From positions 620,001 to 684,000 of the forward strand of contig CBDDEC010000002.1 in NCBI GenBank assembly GCA_965226785.1: a DNA stretch of 64,000 bases, read 5' to 3'. Below are positions 16,625-25,129 of the stretch, in pieces. Below the pieces are notes generated by a model. It worked only from the letters and a program-made list of their open reading frames with translations, was not told the origin of the DNA and did not search any database. Both the position numbers and the translations under genes were made by a program. This DNA is from CBDDEC01 sp965226785 (GTDB lineage: Bacteria > Chloroflexota > Dehalococcoidia > UBA2979). Numbering within the stretch: the first letter of the stretch is position 1; each line of letters opens with the position of its first letter.

Positions 16625-17542
16625 CTAGTAGTGGCCGGAGCGGTAGATCTTCTCGAGTCGCTCCCACTCCTCGACGGTCGGCTCGTCGAAGGGCTCGCCC
16701 GGCTGCCGGATCGCGCCGGTGAAGTTGGCGGGGCGCTTCTCGTTGAAGGCGCGGCGTCCCTCCTCGCCGTCCGCAGTGGTCTGGATCAGGAGGTTGTTGA
16801 TCAGGTTCTGGACCTGCCACGCCTCGTCTGTGCGCGACTCACCGAAGCGGATCAGGAACTCCTTCATCATGCGCACCGCCAGCGGCGGCATCGTGCAGAT
16901 GTGGCGCGCGATCTCCTCGGCGCGGGCGAGGAGTTGGTCGTGCTCGACCACTTCATTCACCAACCCGATGCGCAGCGCCTCGTCCGCGTCGACCGGCTCG
17001 TCGGTCAGCAGGATCCGCATCGCATCGGCGTAGCGCAGCTGCCGCGCGAGGAGCGTCGCGCCCGGCCCGTTGCCGAGCCAGCCCTGCGAGAGCAGCGCGA
17101 ACTTGAACCGCGCATGGTCGGAGCAGGCGATACGGATGTCCGTCGTCGAGAGCAGCAGGTAGAGCCCGGCGCCCGCGGCCCAGCCGTTGACCGCCGCGAT
17201 CACCGGTTTCCAGATGCGCGGGTAGTGGTCGCCCATGCGCCCGTCGACGCCGATGGTCGCGCCATTGACCGTGCCGCCCAGGGGCCAGTAGTTTCGCCGC
17301 GAGCGCAGGAACGCGCGCTCCTCGGCTGTCACGTCCTCGCGCGGGCTGAGGTCGTGGCCAGCGCAGAAGTGCCGGTCGCCCGCTCCGGTGACGATCCCCA
17401 CCCGAACGTCGCGGTCCTCCCAGACCTGCCGCCAGGCCTCCGCCAACTCGTTCGAAGTCTCATGGTCGAGCACGTTGGCGCGGTCGATGTTGTCGATCGT
17501 GATGTACGCGATCTGGTCGCGCGTCTCGTAGCGAATCCCCAC
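16625..17542 (-). CDS. Enoyl-CoA hydratase/isomerase family protein
   Basis: A 305-residue crotonase-fold protein. The N-terminal YITIDNIDRANVLDHET, the first oxyanion-hole segment FCAGHDLSPRE and the second AAVNGWAAGAGLYLLLSTTDIRIA are clear. A long insertion of about 30 residues between them (RSRRNYWPLGGT to GDHYPRIWKP) differs from simple crotonases. The reaction may be hydration, isomerisation or C-C bond cleavage of an acyl-CoA. The GTG at 17542 is chosen because GGAGG lies at the right distance; residues further upstream are basic low-complexity. It converges with the double CoA transferase operon (22 bases between stops). Confidence 0.82.
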   Translation of the reverse strand: MGIRYETRDQIAYITIDNIDRANVLDHETSNELAEAWRQVWEDRDVRVGIVTGAGDRHFCAGHDLSPREDVTAEERAFLRSRRNYWPLGGTVNGATIGVDGRMGDHYPRIWKPVIAAVNGWAAGAGLYLLLSTTDIRIACSDHARFKFALLSQGWLGNGPGATLLARQLRYADAMRILLTDEPVDADEALRIGLVNEVVEHDQLLARAEEIARHICTMPPLAVRMMKEFLIRFGESRTDEAWQVQNLINNLLIQTTADGEEGRRAFNEKRPANFTGAIRQPGEPFDEPTVEEWERLEKIYRSGHY

Positions 17543-17933
17543 CCCGCACCTCCGATACCACCGCCGCGCCCGGCCTCCGCCAAGGCGTCGCGGCACACCC
17601 TACAACGCCGCCAAGGCCTCACGCGCGGCGTCCGTGCGACAGGGGATGCGATCACCTCGACAGCGCCGATCTTTCGAGGATCGCTGGCAGACATTGACCA
17701 ACCTCTCGGCGACCATCCTCTCAACGAAGTCGCAGACGCTAGACCCCGACGACGCTACGCGCTCGGCAAGGACACCCCCGTCAGATGACGAATCCTTCAA
17801 GTCTCGCGACGCCTAAGAGATTTCAGGAGCTCTAGAGCCCTTCTCCCCGCTAATCCAGCCGCTTGCTCCTGATTTCTCTTGCTTGGAAGGGCGATCGCCG
17901 CGAAGCTCTTCGCGCATCGCGAAGGAGCCCATC
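17543..17933. other. Intergenic region, no gene seen
   Basis: About 390 bases between divergent genes. I see no convincing coding frame. There is an 8-bp inverted repeat (17823-17830 with 17865-17872, TCAGGAGC / GCTCCTGA) and a 10-bp palindrome GCTCTAGAGC (17829-17838) about 100 bases before the cell-surface protein gene; either may be regulatory. Confidence 0.4.
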
Positions 17934-18663
17934 GTGTCCACTCGTTCGATCAGCATCATCCTCGCCCTGACAGCGATCCTCAGTATTGCGGCGTTCGCGT
18001 TCGCCTCGCCTACGCGCGAAGCCGAGGCGCACGCTGACCCGCTCAGCGACCTGGCCTCGACGGCCGGGGCGGTTGCCGACGCGATCTCCGCTGGCGGCGC
18101 CGGACCGTCGACCGCACAGATCATGGCCCTGGGCACGGCTGCCAACGCGGTGGTTGACGACGCGCCAAACCACGCCGCCTGCACAACCATGGCTTCGCTC
18201 GGTGACAGCGCAGTCGATGTCTACGAGTGGCTGCACGCGGAGTATCTGGCGAGCGGGGGAGCCGCGACTGCCGCAACCTACTCTGATCATCTGACGGCGC
18301 TCGAGGCGATCGCGTCCGAGGCCGAGGATCTGGCCGCACAGAAGCAGACGTCGACGCCGACGCCGACCCCGACGCCGACGGACACCCCGACCTCGACACC
18401 CGACGGCAACACCGACGGCAACACCGACGGCAACACCGACGGCAACACCGACGGCAACACCGACGGCAACACCGACGGCAACACCGACGGCAACACCGAC
18501 GCCACCGGCGACGGCAACACCGGCGCCGCCGGCCGCAGCCGACACCGGCAGCGGCGGCATCTCGTCGACGGAAGCCGGCCTTGGGCTGCTCGCCTTCACC
18601 GCCGTGCTGGCATCGATGATCGTCCTCGGTGGCCGCGTCGCGACGCGACGTACGAGGAGCTAA
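17934..18663 (+). CDS. Membrane-anchored cell-surface protein, one frame shift in the linker
   Basis: The protein starts at a GTG (AAGGAG upstream) with a signal peptide (VSTRSISIILALTAILS), then a helical domain of about 110 residues and a Thr-Pro linker. In the uninterrupted frame the linker turns into an Asp-Gly-Asn-Thr repeat and ends in basic nonsense. If one C is removed from CCC at 18399-18401, the 12-bp repeats read Thr-Ala-Thr-Pro, continuing the Thr-Pro linker. The C-terminus then becomes DTGSGGISSTEAGLGLLAF followed by a transmembrane helix and RVATRRTRS, a typical C-terminal membrane anchor, stopping at 18663. The length fits (3n+1). A single base insertion is therefore the best reading. 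The function of the extracellular domain is unknown. Confidence 0.7.
18405..18500 (+). repeat. Eight tandem copies of a 12-bp unit
   Basis: GGCAACACCGAC is repeated eight times without mismatch. It encodes part of the extracellular linker of the surface protein: Thr-Ala-Thr-Pro in the frame that also encodes the membrane anchor. Perfect copies suggest recent expansion by slippage, so linker length may vary between strains. Confidence 0.9.
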
Positions 18664-18697
18664 CGACCGAGGCGATGACGCCCTGACGGCAAACAGC

Positions 18698-18731
18698 AAC
18701 GCCCCGGCCCGGACCAGGCCGGGGCGTTTGC
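18698..18731 (+). terminator. Strong hairpin terminator after the surface-protein gene
   Basis: A perfect 12-bp stem, AACGCCCCGGCC (18698-18709) with its complement at 18717-18728, and a 7-base loop. The 3' side ends in GTTTG, so the T-tract is short. It lies 35 bases after the reconstructed stop codon. Confidence 0.75.
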
Positions 18732-18990
18732 GTATGCGACTGCGTTGGACAGAATCGTCCGGACTCGCCTCGCACGACCAGCTGGCGTTCAGGCGACGGC
18801 CGGGGCGAGCGGAGCCGGAGGGGCGTGCCGGTCCATCTGGGACCGATGCAACGGGCGGGGTCTCTTCGCACGCAATTCAGCGCCGCTCGCCCGGTCGTCG
18901 GAACCAGTAAGCGCCGGCATCCCTCAAGGCCGCGTGGTGCCTCCGTGAGAAAGCGTTACGAAGAGGCGAGACGGGCCGAGTGCGGACGGG
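18732..18990. other. Intergenic region between convergent genes
   Basis: With the terminator this gives over 300 bases without a gene. It is GC-rich with no convincing reading frame. I looked for riboswitch-like conserved cores and found none I could support. Confidence 0.4.
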
Positions 18991-20502
18991 CTAAGGCAGT
19001 GCCTCGATCAGCGCGACCGCGAGGATGTCGTAGCCGATCACCTTCGGGTGGATGTCCGGCGGCAGGTCGAACATGTGCGTGGTCGCACTCGTCGTTCCGG
19101 CCATGGGACTGAAGCCGTCAGCGACAGCGATCCCTCGCTCGCCTGCGATCTCGACGGCGATGGCGTTCAGTTCCTCCGTCACATCATCGCTCGCCGCCTC
19201 GAGGCCCGTCCCGAGGCCGAGGCTGAACGGGTTGTAGACCGTCAGGAACACGATCTGCGTGTCGTCACCGGCGGCGTCCCGGATGTTGTCCAGGATCCGC
19301 TCCAGGTTCGGGCGATACGCCGCCAGCGTCGGCTCCAGCCTCGACTGGCAGGCTGGCGATGTCAGACTGTCACTGCAGTCGGCCGACCCGAGGTGGCCCA
19401 GGAAGTCGTTGGCGCCGATATCGATCGTGACGTAGGCGACCTCGCTGCCACGCATGAAATCGAGCGCACGCTCGAGCTGCCCGCCGCGAATCAGGGTGCC
19501 CGAGGTCTCGCCGGACACGCCGAAGTTGCGCAGCCCGTAGGTCTCGCTGTCGCGTCGCTGCACCTCGGCGTGGAAGCGCGAGACGAACCCGTCGCGCGCG
19601 TCGTCTACCCCGACGTTCGCAGTCAGCGAGTCGCCGATGGCCACCACGAATGAGGGTCCCGTCGCGCCGTCGCTCGCAGTTCCGCGCGTGAGTTGCTCCG
19701 CCGGCGCACTCGCACCGCCCAGCGCCGCCGCGTTCGCAGCGAGCCCGTCAAGCAGGTCCTGGGAGGAGATGATGTCTCCGCCGCCGATCGCGCCGATGAC
19801 GGCGATCTCGTCCGACCCGATCACGATCGCTTGAACGTCGGCTTGAGCCCTGGCTAGTTCCTCGTTCAGGTCAAGCACCGTGTTCAGCAGATCGTTGACC
19901 GCGCCCGTCGCGATGCCCGGCAGCGTCAGGTTGCCGATGTCGACGTCGGCGATGTCGAACTTGATCTCGCCCGCCTCGAGGTCTGCGGTCACCGAGCCCG
20001 TCGCATCGAGCGAGCCGCTCTTGAAGTCGATGGCGAAGAGGACGCGCCCGTTCTCGCCGTCTTCGCCATCGACGACGTCAAGCGTCACACGACGGATCGG
20101 TGTGTCACCCTCGGCGGCAATCGCGTCTTGCAGGAACGCCGTCAGCTCCTGCTCGGTCAGCGCGATGCGGAAGCCGGCGGTGCCCTCCGCCTCCTCGAGT
20201 TTGCGCTCGATCGAGGCGAGCGCGACCGGGTCTGCCGGATCAGCCGGGCCGTCGCTATCGGTCAGCGCGCTCACGACCTGGTAGGCCGACCAGCCGCCGA
20301 AGGCGATCGCACCGACGAACACGATCGCAAAGCCGGCCATCAGAATGGCGCCGACGGGGCCGCGGAAGAAGATACCGGCGATGATGCCGATCAGAATCAA
20401 CACCAGCACGGTGATCGCGAGTGCTTCGCCCATCGTAAACAGGGCCAGGCCAGCGGCGGTGACGGCCGCGAGCACGCCGAGAATGACCAATCCGACGACC
20501 AT
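18991..20502 (-). CDS. SGNH/GDSL hydrolase with N-terminal membrane domain
   Basis: A 503-residue protein. Residues 1-76 contain about three transmembrane helices. Residues about 90-240 form a beta-rich domain with Asp/Ile-rich strands (DLEAGEIKFDIADVDIGNLTL). Residues about 283-503 are an SGNH hydrolase with block I AIGDSLT (Ser292), block II FGVSGETSG (Gly), block III IDIGANDF (Asn) and block V PPDIHP (Asp and His). It is expected to hydrolyse esters outside the membrane, on lipids or glycans. The ATG at 20502 has GGAGG upstream. The middle domain resembles a lipid-binding or LmeA-like fold, but that is only an impression. Confidence 0.78.
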   Translation of the reverse strand: MVVGLVILGVLAAVTAAGLALFTMGEALAITVLVLILIGIIAGIFFRGPVGAILMAGFAIVFVGAIAFGGWSAYQVVSALTDSDGPADPADPVALASIERKLEEAEGTAGFRIALTEQELTAFLQDAIAAEGDTPIRRVTLDVVDGEDGENGRVLFAIDFKSGSLDATGSVTADLEAGEIKFDIADVDIGNLTLPGIATGAVNDLLNTVLDLNEELARAQADVQAIVIGSDEIAVIGAIGGGDIISSQDLLDGLAANAAALGGASAPAEQLTRGTASDGATGPSFVVAIGDSLTANVGVDDARDGFVSRFHAEVQRRDSETYGLRNFGVSGETSGTLIRGGQLERALDFMRGSEVAYVTIDIGANDFLGHLGSADCSDSLTSPACQSRLEPTLAAYRPNLERILDNIRDAAGDDTQIVFLTVYNPFSLGLGTGLEAASDDVTEELNAIAVEIAGERGIAVADGFSPMAGTTSATTHMFDLPPDIHPKVIGYDILAVALIEALP

Positions 20503-20649
20503 GGTGTCCTCCGGTCCCGCCCCCCGCGATGCGGCCATCCTACTCGCACGGCGACAGCGCCCGCGAGCCGCCGTCAGCGTGGCTCGACGGCGTCGCATCC
20601 GAGGGAAAACCCCGATGTCGCCCCGTGTCACCCCGCCTACCGTGACCCC

Positions 20650-21225
20650 ATGACCTGGTCCATCTTCGTTCGGCGCGCCCTCCTGTCCGCGACGCTGACG
20701 GCATACGTCGCGCTGATCGCTGGCGTCTGGCTGGCCTCGCCATCAACGATTCGCGAACTGACCGCCGAGCTCCCGGCAGCGCTCGAAGCGTCAACCGTCG
20801 CCTATCGCGGCGTCGCCTCGGTGGTGCTGATCGCTTCGGCGTTACTGGTCGCGCTCGCGGGTTGGTCATGGCGGACCAGGCCGAAGCGCCCTTTCGCGCT
20901 CGAAGATGGCAACCGGCTCACCGTGGCCGCAGCGGCGACGCTACTGAGACAGGCCGTGATCCGCCGTTCTGACGTGCGAACCGCGGAGGTGGTTGTCGAG
21001 CACCGAAGCGGCAGCGTCGCCGCGAGCATGACGCTCGATGTCACCGCAGACGCGCTGCTTGCCGAGATCGAGGAACACGCCCGGGACGCCGCGCGGGCCC
21101 TCGCCGCGCGCGTCAACGCTCCGATCTCCGATCTTCACGTCGCGATCACCTTCGACGAACTCGACCTCGTCGCCGCCCGCGCGCGGCGCGCTGCCCCAGC
21201 AAGCGAGCGACTGCGCGCCGCCTAA
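20650..21225 (+). CDS. Two-helix membrane protein of unknown function
   Basis: A 191-residue protein with two transmembrane helices (about 9-29 and 52-72) and a cytoplasmic domain rich in Ala, Arg and Val (about 85-180) with alternating strands and helices. The topology is like AmaP-type alkaline-shock membrane anchors, but no Gls24/Asp23 gene is adjacent. It is divergent from the SGNH hydrolase gene and 85 bases before the phosphotransferase-like gene. Confidence 0.55.
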   Translation: MTWSIFVRRALLSATLTAYVALIAGVWLASPSTIRELTAELPAALEASTVAYRGVASVVLIASALLVALAGWSWRTRPKRPFALEDGNRLTVAAAATLLRQAVIRRSDVRTAEVVVEHRSGSVAASMTLDVTADALLAEIEEHARDAARALAARVNAPISDLHVAITFDELDLVAARARRAAPASERLRAA

Positions 21226-21310
21226 TAATCGCCCCGCCACGCCGCACACACACTGCCTCGACGATGTCCTAAGCTCGCGCCAATCACGCGCGCGCATAGG
21301 GGGCATCGCC

Positions 21311-22486
21311 ATGGCCAATACCCTGCCGGCTTCGGCCGACGAACTCACGGTCGAGTGGCTACGCGAATCGCTGCCAGCCGATCTGCGCCCGGAGCGCATC
21401 TCCGCGTTCACCAGCCAGATGATCGGCGAAGGCGAGGGGTTCGCCGGTCGTCTCGCTCGCGTCGAGGTGACGACCACCGATGGTGAAGCGTTCCCATCAC
21501 CGATCGTGAAGTTCGCGGCGGAGCACGAGACGACCCGCAAGCTCATGGCGGACTTCGGCGGATATGAGCACGAGGTCAACTTCTACAACCACCTGGCGGA
21601 GCAGGTGGACGTCCCGACCCCGCGTTCATACTTCGCGGGGTTCGACGATGAGACTGGGACCTTCCTGATCATCCTCGAGGACCTGGCGCCCGCAGCCGTC
21701 GGCGACCAGGTCGTGGGCGCGACACTCGAGGAGGCGGAGTTCATCGTCGACGAACTCGCGCGTCTCCACGCGCAATGGTGGAACAGCGAAGAGCTGGCCG
21801 AGATTGACTGGCTCACGCCGCCCGAGGGGTTCGAGGACCAGCTCTTCGAGCTCTTCGACCGCGGCATGCCGTCGGTGCGAGAAGAGTGGGCGCCAGAGCG
21901 GCCGGAGCTGGTCGCGCTGGTCGAGCGCACCCGCAAGGTGCTTCCCGAGCTGCTGAAGCGCATCAAGCCTGGGGTCCCGCCGAAGCCCTACACGCTCCTC
22001 CACGGCGACATGCGCCTGGACAACCTCTTCTTTCCTTCCGACGAGGGCGGCCGGTTCACCGTCATCGACTGGCAGGCGATCGCGCTCGGCCCGGCCGGGC
22101 AGGAACTGGCCTACTGGCTCGTGCTCAGCCTCCCGGTCGAGCTGCGGCGGGAGCACGAGGACGCACTGCTGCAGCGCTACCACGAGGCGCTGATCGGCCA
22201 CGGAGTCACGGACTTCAGCATGCGGAACCTCAAAGCCGGCTATCGCGACGGCACGATCCAGATGCTCGGCGGCATTCCGATCCTCGCCGGCAGCCTGGAC
22301 TTCACCTCCGAGCGCGGTGTCGCGCTGTCCGATGCGGCCATGGACCGCATGGAAGCGGCGCTGAACGATCGGAACGCGAAGCGGTTGCTGCAGATCCTGC
22401 CTTGGCTCTTGCGGGGCGTGGACGTGTGGAGCGCCATCACTGCGCCCGTGCGAGGGCTGCGTGGTCGCTTCGCCAGCTCGTCGTAG
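21311..22486 (+). CDS. Phosphotransferase of the APH/ecdysteroid-kinase-like family
   Basis: A 391-residue kinase-fold protein. The catalytic loop is LLHGDMRLDNLFF (HGDxxxxN) and the Mg-binding loop is VIDWQAIALG. The N-lobe contains FPSPIVKFAAE with the likely ATP-binding Lys, and the hinge is FLIILEDLAP. It is not a clear resistance enzyme; the closest match by eye is the DUF1679/ecdysteroid-22-kinase-like group that often sits near acyl-CoA genes. It probably phosphorylates a small hydroxylated metabolite. Its stop is 6 bases from that of the convergent flavin monooxygenase-like gene. Confidence 0.78.
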   Translation: MANTLPASADELTVEWLRESLPADLRPERISAFTSQMIGEGEGFAGRLARVEVTTTDGEAFPSPIVKFAAEHETTRKLMADFGGYEHEVNFYNHLAEQVDVPTPRSYFAGFDDETGTFLIILEDLAPAAVGDQVVGATLEEAEFIVDELARLHAQWWNSEELAEIDWLTPPEGFEDQLFELFDRGMPSVREEWAPERPELVALVERTRKVLPELLKRIKPGVPPKPYTLLHGDMRLDNLFFPSDEGGRFTVIDWQAIALGPAGQELAYWLVLSLPVELRREHEDALLQRYHEALIGHGVTDFSMRNLKAGYRDGTIQMLGGIPILAGSLDFTSERGVALSDAAMDRMEAALNDRNAKRLLQILPWLLRGVDVWSAITAPVRGLRGRFASSS

Positions 22487-22492
22487 ACACCA

Positions 22493-23668
22493 CTAGTCGC
22501 TCGGCGCCACCGGATCGTTCGCACCAAGCAACACGCTGCCGACCGACTCGTAGTGCTTCTTCGACGCGGCAATGTGGTGCTTCGCCACGTTGAGGTCGCG
22601 CAGCACCCGCTCGATGCGATGCGCCGTGTAGATCGCGTTCGTGCCCGCGGCGTCGTAGAGGAGCTGGACCGCACGCAACGCCTCGTGCACGGAGTAGGTC
22701 AGCGCCAGCCGGGCCTCCCAGTTGCGTAGTATCGCGTCCGGCGCTTCCTCGTTCGCTGCCACCCAGGCCGCCTCGACCGCCTCGAACAGAAACGCCCGCG
22801 CGCCACGCACGATCGCCTCCGCCTCGGCGATCGCCGCCTGCACGTGCGGACGGTCTCGTAGCAGTGACGTGTCTACCTTCGAGGTCCGTGTCTGGGCCAG
22901 CGCGCTCAGATCCTCGATCGCACCGCGCGCCATGCCCAGGGTGTTGCCGCCGTGCAGCGACCAGCCCCACGTCCCCACGTACGGCGCGCGGTAGCGCGGC
23001 CCAGGGAACGGCGAGGGGTCAGCGTACCACATCGTACGTTCGACCGGGACGAAGAGGTCACGCACGACGAAGTCGTTACTGCCGGTGCCGCGCATGCCCA
23101 TGACATTCCACGTGTCGATCACCTCGCCATCGCCCTGTGGCATGAACGCGATGCGTTGCACCGGGTCGCCCGTGGGGCCGATGCGTCGCTCGCCGCCAGG
23201 CCCGTCGAGGATCCAGAATCCACCGAGGATCCAGTTGGAGTGCATGACGCCGCTGACGAAGTCCCAGTGCCCATCGATGAGGTAGCCGCCCTCGACCTCG
23301 ACGGCCGTGGCCTGCGCCATCGTCGACCCGCCGAGCCTGATGTCGGCGGCGCCGCGACTCTCCAGGGTGCACATGCCCTCGATCGCTTCGGCCGAGAGCC
23401 AGCCGAGGAGCGCTGCCTCGAACGATCCGTTCTGCGCCAGCCAGCCGGCCGACCCGTCGGCGCGGGCGATCTGCTCGATCGCGCGGATGGCCGTCGTCGG
23501 CTCGGCCTCGGCTCCGCCGTAGACGGCAGGAGAGAGCAAGGTGAACAGCTTCGCCTCGGCCATCGCCTCGGCGATGTCGTCCGGGAGTTGGCGCTCAGCT
23601 TCGATCGTGTCGGCAGCGGCACGGATCCGGGGCGCGATGGCCGCGGCCGCGGCTACGACGTCGAACAT
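22493..23668 (-). CDS. Acyl-CoA dehydrogenase-fold flavin monooxygenase (HsaA/DszC-like)
   Basis: A 391-residue protein of the acyl-CoA dehydrogenase fold. It lacks the usual catalytic Glu context of true dehydrogenases. It shows features of group D monooxygenases: IARADGSAGWLAQN, the YLIDGHWDFVSGVMHSNW segment, TWNVMGMRGTGSNDFVV and the C-terminal AHRIERVLRDLNVAKHH. Such enzymes use reduced flavin from a separate reductase to hydroxylate aromatic or sulfur compounds. No reductase gene is adjacent. The substrate is unknown. The start is the ATG at 23668. Confidence 0.75.
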   Translation of the reverse strand: MFDVVAAAAAIAPRIRAAADTIEAERQLPDDIAEAMAEAKLFTLLSPAVYGGAEAEPTTAIRAIEQIARADGSAGWLAQNGSFEAALLGWLSAEAIEGMCTLESRGAADIRLGGSTMAQATAVEVEGGYLIDGHWDFVSGVMHSNWILGGFWILDGPGGERRIGPTGDPVQRIAFMPQGDGEVIDTWNVMGMRGTGSNDFVVRDLFVPVERTMWYADPSPFPGPRYRAPYVGTWGWSLHGGNTLGMARGAIEDLSALAQTRTSKVDTSLLRDRPHVQAAIAEAEAIVRGARAFLFEAVEAAWVAANEEAPDAILRNWEARLALTYSVHEALRAVQLLYDAAGTNAIYTAHRIERVLRDLNVAKHHIAASKKHYESVGSVLLGANDPVAPSD

Positions 23669-23695
23669 AGGACGCCGAGCGTAGCAGCCGACGGG

Positions 23696-24959
23696 TCAGC
23701 GGATACCGCTGTCGTATGCGACGTCGAGGTCGGTCCAGGTCTCAGCCGTGACCTTGAAATCGATCGGGCCCCACCGGGAACGGCGACCCGGCCGGCGTCA
23801 GTGGATCGAGCCGGTACGAGCCCGGCGGCAGCGAGACCTCGAACCAGCCGTCCTCAGACGACTCAACACGCTCCACTTCGTCGCCGCGAGTGTCGCGCAC
23901 GACCAGTTCCGCGGCGAGCGCGCGATCGGGGCACCAGAAGCCCTGTCGCTGCACCGGGCAGATCGGCCCGAAGTGGACGACCCCTCGCGCGCCGCTCCCC
24001 GCCGAGGCGGCGTCCAACCGCTCGATGAGGACCACGACGCTGTAGTCGCCCGCCTCGAGCTCGACGGTCGAGCGAGGCTCCGGGCGCACCTCGAGAATCC
24101 GCACGCGATACGTCGAGTCGATGTCCACCGTCGCTTCGCCACCGTTGGGAGCCGTGACGGGCAGCCAGACGGACCCGGACGCGCTCGTCGCGATCAGTAC
24201 CAACTTCGTCTCGCCCGCCCAGACACAGGTGACGTCGACCGCGCAGCGCGAATCACCCTCGATCGCCGCGAGGGCCAGCTCGTACGGTGTGCCGTCGAAC
24301 GCGAACGGGATGCCGAACGGCAGCTCCGTCTCGAGCCCGAGGTGGGTCCGCGTCTGACCATCGTCGCTCGCATGACGCTCGACGAGCAGGCCGTACATCG
24401 CATCGCCACGGTCCTCGAACACCGCAAGCGTCACGAGCCACGCGCCATCCGACGGCAGCGAGAAGGTCGCGCCGTTGGAGGTGACATCGAGCTTGAGCTT
24501 CGTCGCACCGCCCTCGGGCCTGTAGGCGAGCCAGTCGGCGCCGAAGTCCACGGGCGCGGCGGGACGCGCGATCGCGCTGACCTCCAGCACCTCGGCGCCG
24601 CTCCAATCGAGGTCGCCGCTCAGCGAGATCGTCTCGTCGTTGACGACGGTGAGCGAATCAAGCGGGGTGATGATGCCGATCTTGTCGGCGCACAGCCCGA
24701 CCCCCGAGGCGGCCGACCAGCAGTACGTCCCCTCGCCGAGGGCGATCGACCCGCCGGAGGCGGCCGCAAGCACCTCGGGGATCCCGAAGTCGCTGCCGAT
24801 CGGGGTTGCGTTCGGCTCCGATGTTGGCGAGGGCGTGGCAGTCGAGGTGGGCTCGGCCGTCGGCGAGGGGGTCGCGTCGGAGTCGCCGCCGCTGCAGGCG
24901 ACCGCCAGCAACGTCAACGCGAAGGCGAGCGAGAGCAGCGGTAGCGTTCTGCGTCTCAC
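23696..24959 (-). CDS. Lipoprotein with two beta-rich domains, one frame shift near the end
   Basis: A lipoprotein signal (LPLLSLAFALTLLAVAC, Cys at about 22) is followed by a Thr/Pro/Ser linker and then domains with GSIALGEGTYCW, a Cys pair CAVDVTCVWAGE and a C-terminal carboxypeptidase-regulatory-like beta sandwich (GWFEVSLPPGSYRLDPLTPAGSPF, in parts). As read it stops at 23742. Removing one base in the GGGCCCC stretch at 23766-23772 extends it with IDFKVTAETWTDLDVAYDSG and a stop at 23696, a more natural end. It is an extracytoplasmic lipid-anchored protein of unknown function. It is divergent from the selenoprotein gene. Confidence 0.65.
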
Positions 24960-24976
24960 GAAGGCAGCCCTTTCGA

Positions 24977-25080
24977 TGCGTCGTGACGCACGAATAGGAC
25001 GATCGTGCGCCCTTCACAGTTCCGCCGTCGAGCAACCTTCGCCGAGGTCGCTTCACAGCTATGCGCTATCTGTGCTGTGA
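24977..25080. promoter_or_regulatory. Divergent control region with two inverted repeats
   Basis: TGCGTC and GACGCA form a 6-bp inverted repeat with a 2-base spacer (24977-24990). TCACAGC (25053-25059) and GCTGTGA (25074-25080) form a 7-bp repeat. The 8-mer CTTCACAG occurs twice (near 25011 and 25051). These lie between the lipoprotein and selenoprotein genes and are candidate operators only. Confidence 0.35.
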
Positions 25081-25129
25081 TGGGGCCACCGCGCGATCCC
25101 GTCAGGGACGCGCGGCAGAGGAAGCAGTC

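Noticed and set aside
18405..18500. Tandem 12-bp repeats as a CRISPR array
   Set aside because: Units are directly adjacent without spacers and lie inside a coding linker.
18732..18990. A riboswitch or other structured RNA
   Set aside because: It is between convergent genes, so it precedes no gene, and I found no conserved core.
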